A stretch of DNA of 64,000 nt from the NCBI RefSeq assembly GCF_000699445.3, contig NC_067197.1:29557809-29621808 (forward strand). Reading direction: 5' to 3'. Positions 1 to 12,300 of the stretch are shown here, in pieces. Below the pieces are notes generated by a model. It was not told the origin of the DNA, did no database searches, and saw only the letters and a list, made by a program, of their open reading frames with translations. A program made the position numbers and the translations under genes. The first letter of the stretch is position 1, and every line of letters starts with the position of its first letter. This DNA comes from Schistosoma haematobium. Taxonomy: Eukaryota; Platyhelminthes; Trematoda; Strigeidida; Schistosomatidae.

Positions 1-963
1 TTTGCAAGGATATTAACAGATCTTCATGTGGCTCGATTCGATCAGCGAAACCTTATATTTATCGTACACGTCCAGGGATGAACCAATTAGAATTAAGGCA
101 ACATCTAAATTTTTACGAAGTGCAAATGTCACCGAATAGGTTGGCGTCTGACGAATTCTCTGCACGGATTCAGAAAGCTCGTTCGGCTTTTACCAAATTA
201 CGTCACCTATTGCGAAGGTGAGATATCGGTCTATCAATTAAGGGACGAGTATACTGCGCAGCAGTTCGTTCCGTTCTACTTAACGGTTGCGAAATGTGGC
301 TATTAAGAGTAGAATATACTCGTAAGCTACTAGCATTTGACCACAGATGTCTTAGAAATATTGCTGGCGTCTGCTGGGATCACTGGGTAAGTAATAGTGA
401 GGTTAGACACAGGGTATTAGGGAATGATGGTAAATCAGTTGATGAGGTTGTAAATCTTCATCGACTGAGATGGTTGGGCCACGTGTTACGTATGCTTGAA
501 CACCGATTATCACAACGTGCAGTGCTGACTAGTGTTGGGGATAGTTGGAAGAAAGTTAGAGGCGGCTAAACCAAAACGTGTCATCAGTTCGTGAAGTCAC
601 TAAATTCTAGTCTGAGCCATGTTAGTAGATGCGAACTACTTGATTGGGATCCGCGTGACTATCGTAACCAATGGTTGGAGACTGTGGGTGACAGCTCAGA
701 ATCGATCACAATGGCGTAGTTGTATACATCCTCTGTCTTCCCTTAAATTATGAGATTAAAACTGCTTTACATCTTTCTTTCTAACAACTAATTCTTTCTT
801 CCTGTACTATATCCTTATTGCAATCTTTCTTTTATATATTACCACCTCTGAATTAACTACTTTTATGAATCCAGTGTCCATCTTGTTGTGTTAATGAGGT
901 ATGGCAACTTGGACCGATGCATATATGTGTCTGGTCCTATGCTGTAACTGATTGACTGATTGA
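1..963 (+). mobile_element. Chimeric RTE-like LINE fragment (RTE-1 family), 3' end
   Basis: Positions from about 129 on match the C-terminal RT part and 3' UTR of the RTE-1 copy at 5204-7435 ([46 protein letters not shown]). The end is a degenerate (TGAC)n tail. The first ~128 bp are unrelated to RTE-1 but recur at 21036-21165. Frameshifts and stops make it non-coding; the open piece 294-569 is a remnant. Confidence 0.85.
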
Positions 964-1209
964 TATCTGCAAATAGTGACCAAAATTAGCACAATCTGTG
1001 CAATTATCGGTAGATAAATTACCAAATTTAGGTATGATTTTCTCCAAATTGAGATTATAGAATATGAATTAGTAACGAAATAACCATAAACCAACTACAT
1101 CACAGGTCTAATAACTAATATTAGGTTGGCGAGGTTGTTTTTGTTAGAAAGTTTTTTCTGAGTTCAAATGTCCCATTCTATATTTTCGTATATAATTACT
1201 AACTTTCAG

Positions 1210-1535
1210 GGCTCGTTCAGTTTTTGAACGTGCTTTGGATGTGGATTACAGAAATGTTGGTCTTTGGCTTAAGTATGCCGAGATGGAGATGCGCCATAAA
1301 CAGGTGAACCATGCTCGAAACTTGTGGGACCGTGCAGTTACTTTAATGCCTCGAGCTAATCAGTTCTGGTATAAATATACGTATATGGAAGAAACACTGG
1401 GTAATGTTGCTGGCGCCCGACAAATATTCGAGAGATGGATGGAATGGCAACCAGAAGAACAGGCTTGGCATGCCTATATTAATTTTGAACTTCGGTATAA
1501 AGAGATGGACAGAGCACGTCTAGTTTATGAAAGAT
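1210..1535 (+). CDS. CRNKL1: CRNKL1 exon A
   Basis: The acceptor is TTTCAG at 1204-1209. The first base completes an Arg codon, then reads [15 protein letters not shown]. The exon ends after the T of a Phe codon at 1535, just before ATATCC. The longer open frame past 1535 is intron read-through. Confidence 0.93.
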
Positions 1536-3333
1536 ATATCCTTTTTAATTCAGTATTTGAGTGGTATCTTTTTAGGTATTATAAGCCTGTTTCATTAACT
1601 GTCGTAGATTGTGTGAAGTGTTCATTACTTTAACAGTTAAAAGAAATTCCTTAACTGCCGTGCACTTGTTCTAGTTCATCCTGAACCAAAAAACTGGATT
1701 AAGTATTCAAAATTCGAGGAAAGAAATGGTTTTATCAATTCAGCTCGTCTGGTTTTCGAGAGGGCAGTTGAGTTTTTTGGCACAGATAATCCCCAGGCTC
1801 GTTTGTTGATTGATTTTGCCCGGTTCGAAGAACGTCAAAAAGAGGTAATCTTTTCATGTAACTTTCCTCTTTTAATTCTAGGTGTATATATAAATATCAT
1901 AACATACAAAGTGCCAAGTTATCTTTAAATCAATTGCTGAAGTAACACAATATCATTTTAAAACTTAAGTGTTTTATTTGAGCGTAACCTTTTAAGTGTG
2001 TATGCTTTTAATAAGTGGCACTGGTACGGCCGGGAGTGAAGAGAGTCAACTCTTCCTCTTCTAGCCCTTACACAAATCGAATGGTAGTGTGGCTCATAAG
2101 TATTTGGTACTTCTTCGTGCCAATGTTTACGTGTTTAAATAAATCTGGTAACTGGTGCTTCCAACGATCTCTCAAATATTATGCAAGTTAACAAGTGTCA
2201 GATGCATTTTAATGAAATTGTTTTTCATAGTGCATCGAGTGCAGGTTTCGAATTCCACCACTTTTGATCTCTTTTACTGCCTAATTGATGATACTTGTTT
2301 GAGTTTTATAATTTTCATGTATTATAAAAATCCGTCTGGGAACTAAATATGAATACTCCATATTTCGTATCAGTTCTTCGAGATTGCGTTAAATCACTAT
2401 TTTCCAGGTGATCACTTATGTTTCATTCTAAAGATCAATCGTAGTTAGAAATACTTGTGCAGGTTTTAGAGTGAAACAAATGGATGAAAATTTGTTAACC
2501 TCATTACTTCAAATTATATGTTATTGCCTGTTCATTTCTTTTAGGATTTTTAACATACGTGGTCTTTATACTTTGTTATAGAAATGTAGGACGTCTAGAC
2601 ATATTTTCTAAATGGCTTTTCTACTGCGTATTTTTAAATAACCATATACCGAAACTAAAATGTACAAAATATGCTTCTCGGTTCAAGTCTATAAAAGTTA
2701 GTCATGGGTTACTGTCCTCTACCGGGAGATGTTGATATTTAGCTGTTGTATAATAAGTTATATTTTAACATATATGTGAACGAAATGCACACATTAAGAC
2801 ATAAAATAGGAGAGATTGGTTCAACGAAAGGTTTTCCTTCCGGAGAATTCATTTTCAAAGCTGTGCAATCGCAAATATATGCTTATTTTTCAAAAGAATA
2901 ATAATTAAAATAATAGTGTTAATAAAATTCTGTTAAACATGGTAACATTCAGTTCCTAGTTTGGAGCGAATGTCCGGCGTATTAACCGGATTCCAAATCA
3001 ATCGTGCACATGGGCTCCAGTATCCTGCGGGAACAAATGGCGTATGAACCAATCGTTGGTCACCGGCTGCCATGGGACTGCATCTCCTTACGATGCTCCA
3101 CTGCCTTGTGGGTTAGACCTTTAGGTCAAAGGCTCGGGGAGTGGCCCCCTAAGATAACCACCTGCTTCGGTTTGGGCACCCGGGCAGTATCACAGCCCAC
3201 ACACAAATTGATGAACTCTTTATGCCTATGGAAATTACCTTTCTCGCTTTGAAAAACAAACAATTGATTCAGATTATTATCATTACAATTATTGTCATTA
3301 TTAATACTATTATTATTATTACTACTATTATTG

Positions 3334-3371
<38 letters not shown>

Positions 3372-6300
3372 TTCCACATTATTCACCCTCTTTTATACTT
3401 ATACAGCGGCTCGTCTTTGGTGGAAATTCGACTGTATCTAAACGTTCTCGAGTCACTGTCCGGTTGAAAATTGTATGTTACCATCGAATACGAGGACTGA
3501 AGCAGTTTTTCTGAAACCACATGCACCATTCAAACTGGCTGCCTTCAACGTTCGCACATTTATGCAGGTCGGACAACAGATAGGGCTGGCTATGTCTTTG
3601 GAAAGTCTTAATATTGATGTTTGTTGTCTATCCGAGACCCGTATTCAAGACTCTGGCGAAGTACTACAAATTCGCTCTCCATCTGTCGCTTCGAAAAGCT
3701 TGTTTTACGTGCGCTTATCCGGGGACCCTGTGGCATCTTCGTCTGGTCTTGCTGGCGTTGGTGTCGCACTAAGCGCTAGAGCTGAGGCAGCACTAGTCGA
3801 TTGGATCCCCATTAACAGTCGGTTATGTGCTGTTAGATTAGAGAGTTCCATCAAAGTGAGAAGAAATCGGCGTGAGAAACGATGTCTTTTCGTCATCTCC
3901 GCCTATGCCCCGACAGATTGCAGCCCGGATGCAATCAAGGATGAGTTTTACCACCAGTTATCAGTTCTTCTCCAGAAAGTGCGTTTGACAGATATTGTAG
4001 TACTAGCCGGAGACTTGAATGCTCAGGTCGGGCGTCTAGGCACAGAAGAGAGTCGTTTAGGTGGCCGATGGGGACTCGTTGATCGCAGGTCAGATAACGG
4101 GGACCGTCTACTGCAACTTTGCACAGACCATAACCTGTTTCTGGCTAGCACTAACTTTCGGCACAGTCATCGCCGATGTGCCACCTGGCGTCCTCCCTCT
4201 GCATCTCAAGCCTGGACTCAGATTGATCACATCGCGATCAGCTACCGCTGGCGTGGTTGTGTACAAGACTGCCGCTCCTTTTGGAGTACCTATCTGGACT
4301 CTGACCATGCCTTGGTCTGCGCCAATCTTGCCTTACTTTTCAGTAGTGGCCAACGAAGTGACCACCACCAAAAGATTGATGTTAGCAAGCTGGTCAGTGC
4401 ATGACATGGTGTCGTGGTATGAAAGAAAGCTGCAAAGGACTGGCTTCTGTTGGTCCTTCACGACTCTCTGTTTGCGGTCTGAGAAATGGTGCTACACAGT
4501 GGCTAGAGACGTTATCAGATATGGCTCAGAATAGAAGCCAGTGGCGATCCTGCTGTAACCTTCTTTTACTTTCTTCATAAAAAGTGGTTGTGTCTCCTTT
4601 ACCTGAAAGATTTCTTCTGATTGTACCTTTTCGTTCCGTCGTTACTACCACACTACCTTACTCCAATCTCTTCGTCATTGTTCTCTTTTTCTTTTGCGCT
4701 CCTTAGTTTTTTTCTTCTATTTCTCTTCGAATTCTCATTGTTTTGTGTGGCGCATATATATTGGCGCTCTCTTGTACCAATATTCATGTGTTCAAATAAA
4801 TAAATAAATAAATAAGTTTGGAGCTCCCCAGAAGTGCGCACCCATGACCTCGCTCGCGGGATTTGAACTCAGGACCTTCGGTCTCGCGCGCAAACGCTTG
4901 ACCACTGAGCCGGCATCCAGTGGTGTTAATGTCTAACTTCAACCAAGTCACGAAACTGCGATCCTCCATTGTCTGAGGTTGATACCTGTCTCTACCTGCC
5001 ACGGATTAGGTTCATTGGTCACAATTCACTAGCTTCGTAAAATAATTCTCCACAACCCCACACCGATAATGTTTTTGTCGTTGCAAACTTGGATATTCAT
5101 CATGACGATAGATAAGAAACTTGTAATTAGGAAAGGGAGGCTCAGCATGATAAGATAAACTGTTAAAATTGAGGTGAAATGTAATCAGGAGTATCATAGA
5201 AACCGTTGTTGCTACCTTGACGTGGTGGTCGGGCTTGCCTATCGTGATGAAGCAACCGAGCTATACTGGCTGGAACAACCGTTCCTCAAGGTCCTACCAT
5301 GTCAGACAGGTCGGTTGAAGAGCGGTAAGACTAAAAGCAACAAACCCAAGGTCCGAAGGCGAAGTCGTACTGGTGACTGTACAGAGGTGTGACAGCAGTA
5401 AGGTGTTTCCTTCAGACAACCAGCATGACAGCGATGCTGCCTTCCCACAAGGAGGGGTGGGGTTAGAAAAGGTCAAGTGTAAGTGAGATTATATCGGAAA
5501 AAGACGATACACTCATCTGCTCCCAGTCCAGGCGTTTAGAACGATGGGCGGAACATTTCAGAGAACAGTTCAGCTGGCCTTCAGCTACTCTACAACTACC
5601 CTCCATTCCCAGACAGTGTGAATGGAACATTGAAGTAGGTCCCCCAACTCTTGCTGAAGTTCAAAAGGCTATAGTTAATCTGAAACGAGGAAGGGCAGCT
5701 GGTCCAGATGGATTGGCTCCAGAGGTCTTTAAGGATGGTGGTCCAATTTTAGCGATTAGGTTGACTAATATTTTAGCTAAAATCTGGGAGTTAGACGTTA
5801 TTCCATCTAACTGGTCACAATCACTTATCGTCCCAATATATAAGAAAGGGTCAAAATCATCCTGTGACAACCACAGAGGGATTAGTTTAACTAATATAAT
5901 ATCTAAAATACTAGCCTCGATAATTATCAGACGCCTAACTAAGACTCGTGAACTGCAAACACGAGAAAACCAAGCTGGCTTTAGACCTGGTCGTGGCTGC
6001 ATCGACCACATATTCACCATTCGTCAGATTCTAGAACACAGGCATACTTATCGGCGTCCGACAATGGTGGTCTTTCTCGACTTAAAAGCAGCATTTGACT
6101 CGGTAGACCGCGAGATTCTGTGGCAGTGTCTGTCATTGAAAGGCGTACCCCAGAAGTACATAAACCTTGTAATGGCTCTTTACTCGAACACTACTAGTCG
6201 AGTCAGAGCTTATGGCGAACTGTCATCTACTTTTGCAACCTCAAGTGGTGTCCGTCAAGGCTGTCCACTTTCCCCATTTCTGTTTAACTTCATCATAGAT

Positions 6301-9300
6301 CTACTGATGGAAATAACTTCCTCGTCGACTGAGTTCTCGAGTATTGATCTCCTACCAGGAGGTCCACTTATCGACTTAGAATACGCAGATGACATAGTCC
6401 TGTTTGGTGAAGACGCTGACAAAATGCAGAGTCTTCTGGTAGCACTGAGCAACAATGCCAGGATGTTTGGAATGCGCTTCTCTCCCTCTAAATGCAAGTT
6501 GTTGCTCCAGGACTGGTCTGCGTTAACACCTGAACTAAGGATAGGGAGTGAAGTAGTCGAACGAGTTGACAACTTCACTTATCTTGGAAGTCTGATCAGC
6601 CCTAATGGGTTGGTATCGGACGAAATCTCAGCACGGATTCGAAAAGCTCGATTGGCTTTTGCAAACTTGCGTCACCTTTGGCGAAGGCGAGATATCCGTC
6701 TATCAATAAAAGGACGAGTATACTGCGCGGCAGTCCGTTCTGTTTTAATTTACGGCAGCGAAACATGGCCATTAAGAGTAGAAGACACTCGTAAGCTATT
6801 AGTATTTGACCACAGATGTCTTAGAAATATTGCTGGCGTCTGCTGGGATCACTGGGTAAGTAATAGTGAGGTTAGACGCAGGGTATTAGGGAATGATGGT
6901 AAATCAGTTGATGAGGTTGTAAATCTTCATCGACTGAGATGGTTGGGCCACGTGTTACGTATGCCTGAACACCGATTACCACGACGTGCAATGCTAACCG
7001 GTGTTAGAGGTGGTTGGAAGAGAATTAGGGGCGGCCAAACCAAAACGTGTCATCAGTGCTTGAAGTCACTAACTTCTAGTCTGAGCCATGTTGGTAGATG
7101 CAGACTACTTGGTTGGGATCCGCGTGACTATCGTAACCAATGGTTGGAGACTCTTGGTGACATGGCTCAGAATCGATCACAATGGCGTAGGTGTATATAC
7201 TCTTTGTCTTCCCTTAAACTAAGAGATTAAAATCGCTTCATATCTTTCTTTCTACGAACCAATTCTTTCTTCTTGTACTATATCTCTATATGCAATCTTT
7301 CTCTTATATATTACTACCTTTGACCTAACCACTGCTATGAATCCGGTGTTCATCTTGTTGTGCTGATGCGGTATGGCAACCTGGACCGATGCACATATGT
7401 GCCTGGTCCTACGTTGTAGCTGACTGACTGACTGGATAGAAACAGAAGTAAACAAGTTGGAGGTAAGAGGTCTATAGAGAAAATGAAAAGAAACTAGATG
7501 ACTGTGGAGGAAGAAAGGAATGAAAAAGAAAGAAAATTACAAAAAATTAAGGTCATGGTAAAAGAGGTTGTGCTAGTTTCTTTTGGACACAATCCTGGTT
7601 TTTACGGATGTGTGGCTAATTTTCCGGCAATGCTAAGATGTTCGATTATTGAGCTTCTCATTGGACCATTCCCGCATCTTTTCAGCCTAGCCGGATAATG
7701 CGCTTGAATTCTTTTGGATTTCGCGTTCAAAGTGAGTGATATATTGAAGGTTTCTTAAGAAGGATATCTGCCAATATTAAAATTATTAAACATTTTCATG
7801 TATCATAGATTGTAGGTAAATTTTAGCTTACCAACAACTGTCCAAATTGAGTTCAGTATTCCTTTTCTTTTCCCTTGTGATGTTGCAGTTAACAACAAAT
7901 TAATACTGAATATGGATACTTAACTCACTTTTCATAAATCTATTTTTAGTATGAACGTGCTCGCGTTATTTATAAGTATGCACTAGAAAATTTACCGAAG
8001 GATGATTGTCAAGAGATTTACAAAGCTTACACACTTCATGAGAAAAAGTATGGCGATCGTTTAGCTATTGAAGATGTTATTTTAAGCAAACGAAAGTTTC
8101 AGTATGAAGAGGTAGGTCTTTAAATATCTGACCTATTTTGTAATTTTTTGACACCGAATGTACTTGATTATGATAATGATATCTCCAAAAACATGAAGTA
8201 GATTGTGCTGTTTATGAACAAGATGTTTGATAACCTTTGATTTTAAAGTACTCATAAACGCAGTGGAAATAATCAGTCGATCACACTAAACCCTTGAAGC
8301 ACTTTACCTTTCACTAAAGCTGCACTTATCGCTATCCGGTCTGTCACTACTTTTAATCAGTACCAATTCAATAATCTACGCTCATTTAGTTGAGTTGATT
8401 AAGGTAACTAGTAGTTAGTTGAAGATTTAAATCATATGATAAAAAATACATACATGTTAGTCTTGATGTTTTCGAATTCTTGTGTTATTTAAAGACTAAA
8501 AGAACAAAAAATCTGCAGCAACAGACCATAATTAAATTCATCATAATCCTTAAAAGTAAAAACGCAATAATAAACAGTAAGTTTGGTTAGTTGCACTACT
8601 TTGTTGATAAAACAGACGGCTATAGATATATATACATGTCAGGTAGTCAGTCAGTCATTTTATTTACCTAACAGTTTGTCAAATTTCAACTTTAGGAAGT
8701 CCAAGCAAACCCTCATAATTATGATGTGTGGTTCGATTATGTTCGTTTAATGGAAGAAGAGGGTTCAATTGAACAGACACGAGAAATTTATGAACGTGCT
8801 GTCGCAAATGTACCACCAATCAAAGTAAGTCTATGAAATTTTTCAGTCAACTTTCAGTGTGTAAAAGGGTTTTATAAAATAAAGCTTAGAAAGATGATAC
8901 ACTGTATTTATTTGTAAGAAATAACAGTACTTTAGCAAAGGTATTGACTTCGAAGTTCTAGTGAGTACATTATTTTTCCTGTATGTTGCTTAACTGTACT
9001 TGAATATTTCGATTTATTACAAGGTTGAGAAAGACTGCAAACTCAAGTAAAACCTGGAGCGTATATATTTTCCACCTTATTTCCACGAAACAGTTCTATT
9101 CTATATGTTTTCATCTTTTCACTGTAGTATTTACTCAATTTTTGTTGATAACGAATCGTAATTGACAAAACATCATGCTCTTTCATTTAGTATCTGTAGC
9201 TTTTTAGTAATGTAATCCATACCTCCATATTACTGTATATTCTGTTCACTCCAGATGATTCAACAGTATGATAAAGTAGTGATTAGAGGATTCGACTTTT

Positions 9301-12300
9301 AATCACCGTTAAAAATTATGGACCATTCTACACTTCTGTTTTGACAGTCTCGTAGTATTATGAATCTCCACATATAACATGACTCAGAGCCGAGTTTTAA
9401 GACTGAGGCTTTGTAGATGAGTTACATTAATGTTGTTTCCATTCCACTAACTTCTATAAGGTTAACGAGTTTCGTTTCTGTTTTATAGGAAAAACGATAT
9501 TGGAGACGCTACATTTATCTTTGGTTGAATTATGCACTATATGAGGAACTATCAGCAGTTGATCTAGAAAGAACACGTCAGGTGTACAGATTTTGCTTAA
9601 AGTTAATACCACACAGACGTTTCACATTTGCTAAAATCTGGCTATATGCAGCTAAGTTTGAAATCCGTCAAAAGAAATTAACAGATGCGAGGAAACTACT
9701 GGTTAGTTCTTACGCTGCTTGTTTGTTTTCTTGTTGCTATACTTAGGCTAACTTCTGATAATTCTCTGAAACTTTACATCTCTACCAATAATCAAGTACC
9801 ATACAGCATGTGGCCTCATCTTTTAGGAATTCCGTAGCATTGTATTTTTACTTAAGGTAATATATACGTGTATATTTCTAATAGTTGAGATCATGAGTCA
9901 ATTGAAGCTAGACCACCTTTGAAAATCTTAAAGCACTGAACGGCCGTTTGTTAGTACATACATCTTATTCTTCCTGTTCGACAGCTTAGGTCATGCAAGT
10001 AATTCTATTATTGTGAATTCAGTTGGTTTTGGATAGAGTTTGGAAAAACGGAAGGTATTAGGGACTGGTACGGTACCCACTGCTTATTGATGAGGTTTTT
10101 TTACTTAGCAACAAAGCGCTGGTACTAGGACTTATTACAGCTAAAATTATGGGAGATGAATTAAGTGAATTAGAATGTTGATTATTTCTCTATTTGTAAT
10201 GAATTAACCTATTTATCTAGTAAGACAAATAATCACTTTTATACCAGATTGTCCTTAAAAAGCCTTTTTAAAAGGGTTTATACCACTGTAAGGGTGGATT
10301 TAGTTTATGTAAATAATGGTGTATGTTGTGTAAAGTAGATTTCATGTTAACATCACTAAAGTATTTACCGCCTTATCTAATAAGTTATGAATATTGTAGC
10401 GTTGTTGTCATTTTTTGTTTTGCATCTGGTTACACTTTATTTTTTAACAAAACCTATAAATTCCTGTGTTTAAAACATTTAAATGTAACACAGAGTAAAA
10501 TTTGACACAACTTCGTTAACTGAGAGCAAACGTTATTTTGGGTCATACTACTTTCATTATATGAAAGTGCATTAACCAATAGAATCCTATCTCATCATTA
10601 AGACGTTTATTTAGCAACACAATCGATATAATGTTTGTGAAAAGTTTGAAACCACAAGCTCCTTGAACTGTTGCCGTTCTTACGATCACTCATGCTCTTA
10701 AACTCAAAAAACATTTCACGCACCATAGTTAGAGATGCTAAAACTGATGTCCATCTGAGAGAATGGCTTATACTGTGTGGTAATCAAATTGATACTTTAA
10801 TTCTGACCGAATTGCGTTTAATCAACGTATAGACTTTATGAAAAATCGGTGACGTAATGTTTATATGTGATTCTGTAAGACAGTTGTAGTTTCGCATAAC
10901 ACTATGTATAAATAAATGTCATCTAAATTTTTTTCTATTGATAATTGTAACATGAATATGAATACATTCAAATGAAAATTTTCTCGCCTAATTTCTTGTA
11001 GGGTACCGCTTTGGGTATGTGTCCGAAAGATAAGCTATTCCGCGGTTACATTGAATTGGAGATCCAGTTGAGAGAATTTGATAGATGTCGTAAATTATAT
11101 GAAAAATTCCTGGAATTTTCTCCGGAAAACTGTACTACATGGATGAGGGTATGTCATTCCACTTTTATGCTGCTCTATTCTGTACTACATATTTGAATTT
11201 CTCCTAATTCATATATCATGTATGATGTGTGAAATCCCTAGTGATTTATTTTAAAGTAGAAAAATGATGTTTTTTTCAAAAAGAGGTAAGTATTAATCAT
11301 GTCTTTGACCTTTTATTGAATGTAAATGCTTCTACGTTAGTGATACTTGTTATGCATTATAGAATATTTCGAGGTGAAAAAACAATCAGAATGATTGACG
11401 TGGATTCTATTAAGGATAACTGATTGGTGTGTTTGTATGCTGGAAGTTTTAGTTTCCATTTGCAATAATAATTGCTTACTGTAATACCTTATACTGATAT
11501 GCAGTATTTTAAAGCAGGTCAAATAAACTTCACTGTATGCAAACCACACTATATAATATTTTGGTTTTTGACTTGTGTAGGCCTAAGTTATACTATGTCT
11601 GGGGATTCTAGTTTTATCTTACTGTACTGCGAAATATCGACTCCACTTAACGGCGTATACTTTGTACAGCATCATCATTCATAAGAACTAGTAGTTGGAT
11701 AATCCAGAATTATGAAGTCTTATAGCTAAAAGACGAAAATTGTAGGCATAAGGATTTGTAGAATCTGAATACCATGGCTATTATTTTACATTTCCAAGGA
11801 AGAAAATTGTATTCAGAAAGACAAAACCTGAAGTTCATTTTCTCCATCATTTCTGTAAGATAATCTGTCTGATAGATAAAAATATTCAGTGTGGATTATC
11901 AATTTGCCAATGATTTTCAAAGACTTTATCCGTTGATTGTTTATATCTAGTTGGCTCTACACAATCAAACGAGGGCTAATAATGATTTTTATCCTTTTAC
12001 TTTTATATATCAACGATTAACAAGTATGCTGAATTGGAAAGCCTTCTGGGAGAAACAGATCGTGCACGAGGTATTTATGAATTAGCGATCAACAGGAAAT
12101 TGCTGGATATGCCGGAATTATTATGGAAAGCATATATTGACTTCGAGATTGAACAGTATGATTGGGAACGTGCTCGGTCACTTTATCGAAGACTGCTAAA
12201 TCGAACACAACACGTCAAAGTAAGTGTTGTTTTTACTGGTTAAGTCATAAGATAAAGGAATATCACTATGAAAGATAACCATTTTCAGCAGGTTGTACAT

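Larger units (their letters stand above)
2967..4815 (+). mobile_element. RTE-2 LINE copy: 5' region, endonuclease, 3' tail; RT deleted
   Basis: 2967-3215 matches the head of the element at 28000-28195. An ATT microsatellite follows, then an APE endonuclease reading frame (3475-4404). At about 4391 the sequence jumps to a LINE 3' end ([19 protein letters not shown] in frame) and finishes in (AAAT)n at about 4794-4815. The reverse transcriptase core is missing. Confidence 0.7.

Noticed and set aside
3126..3467. Poly-Asn and poly-Ile reading frames
   Set aside because: They are translations of the (ATT)n microsatellite in two frames, not genes.
4061..4534. 157-codon plus-strand frame overlapping the endonuclease
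   Set aside because: Out of frame with the conserved endonuclease motifs; it is a shadow.
1845..7949. A host gene nested in the large CRNKL1 intron
   Set aside because: All long frames there are LINE endonuclease or reverse transcriptase pieces; no host-like domain was seen.
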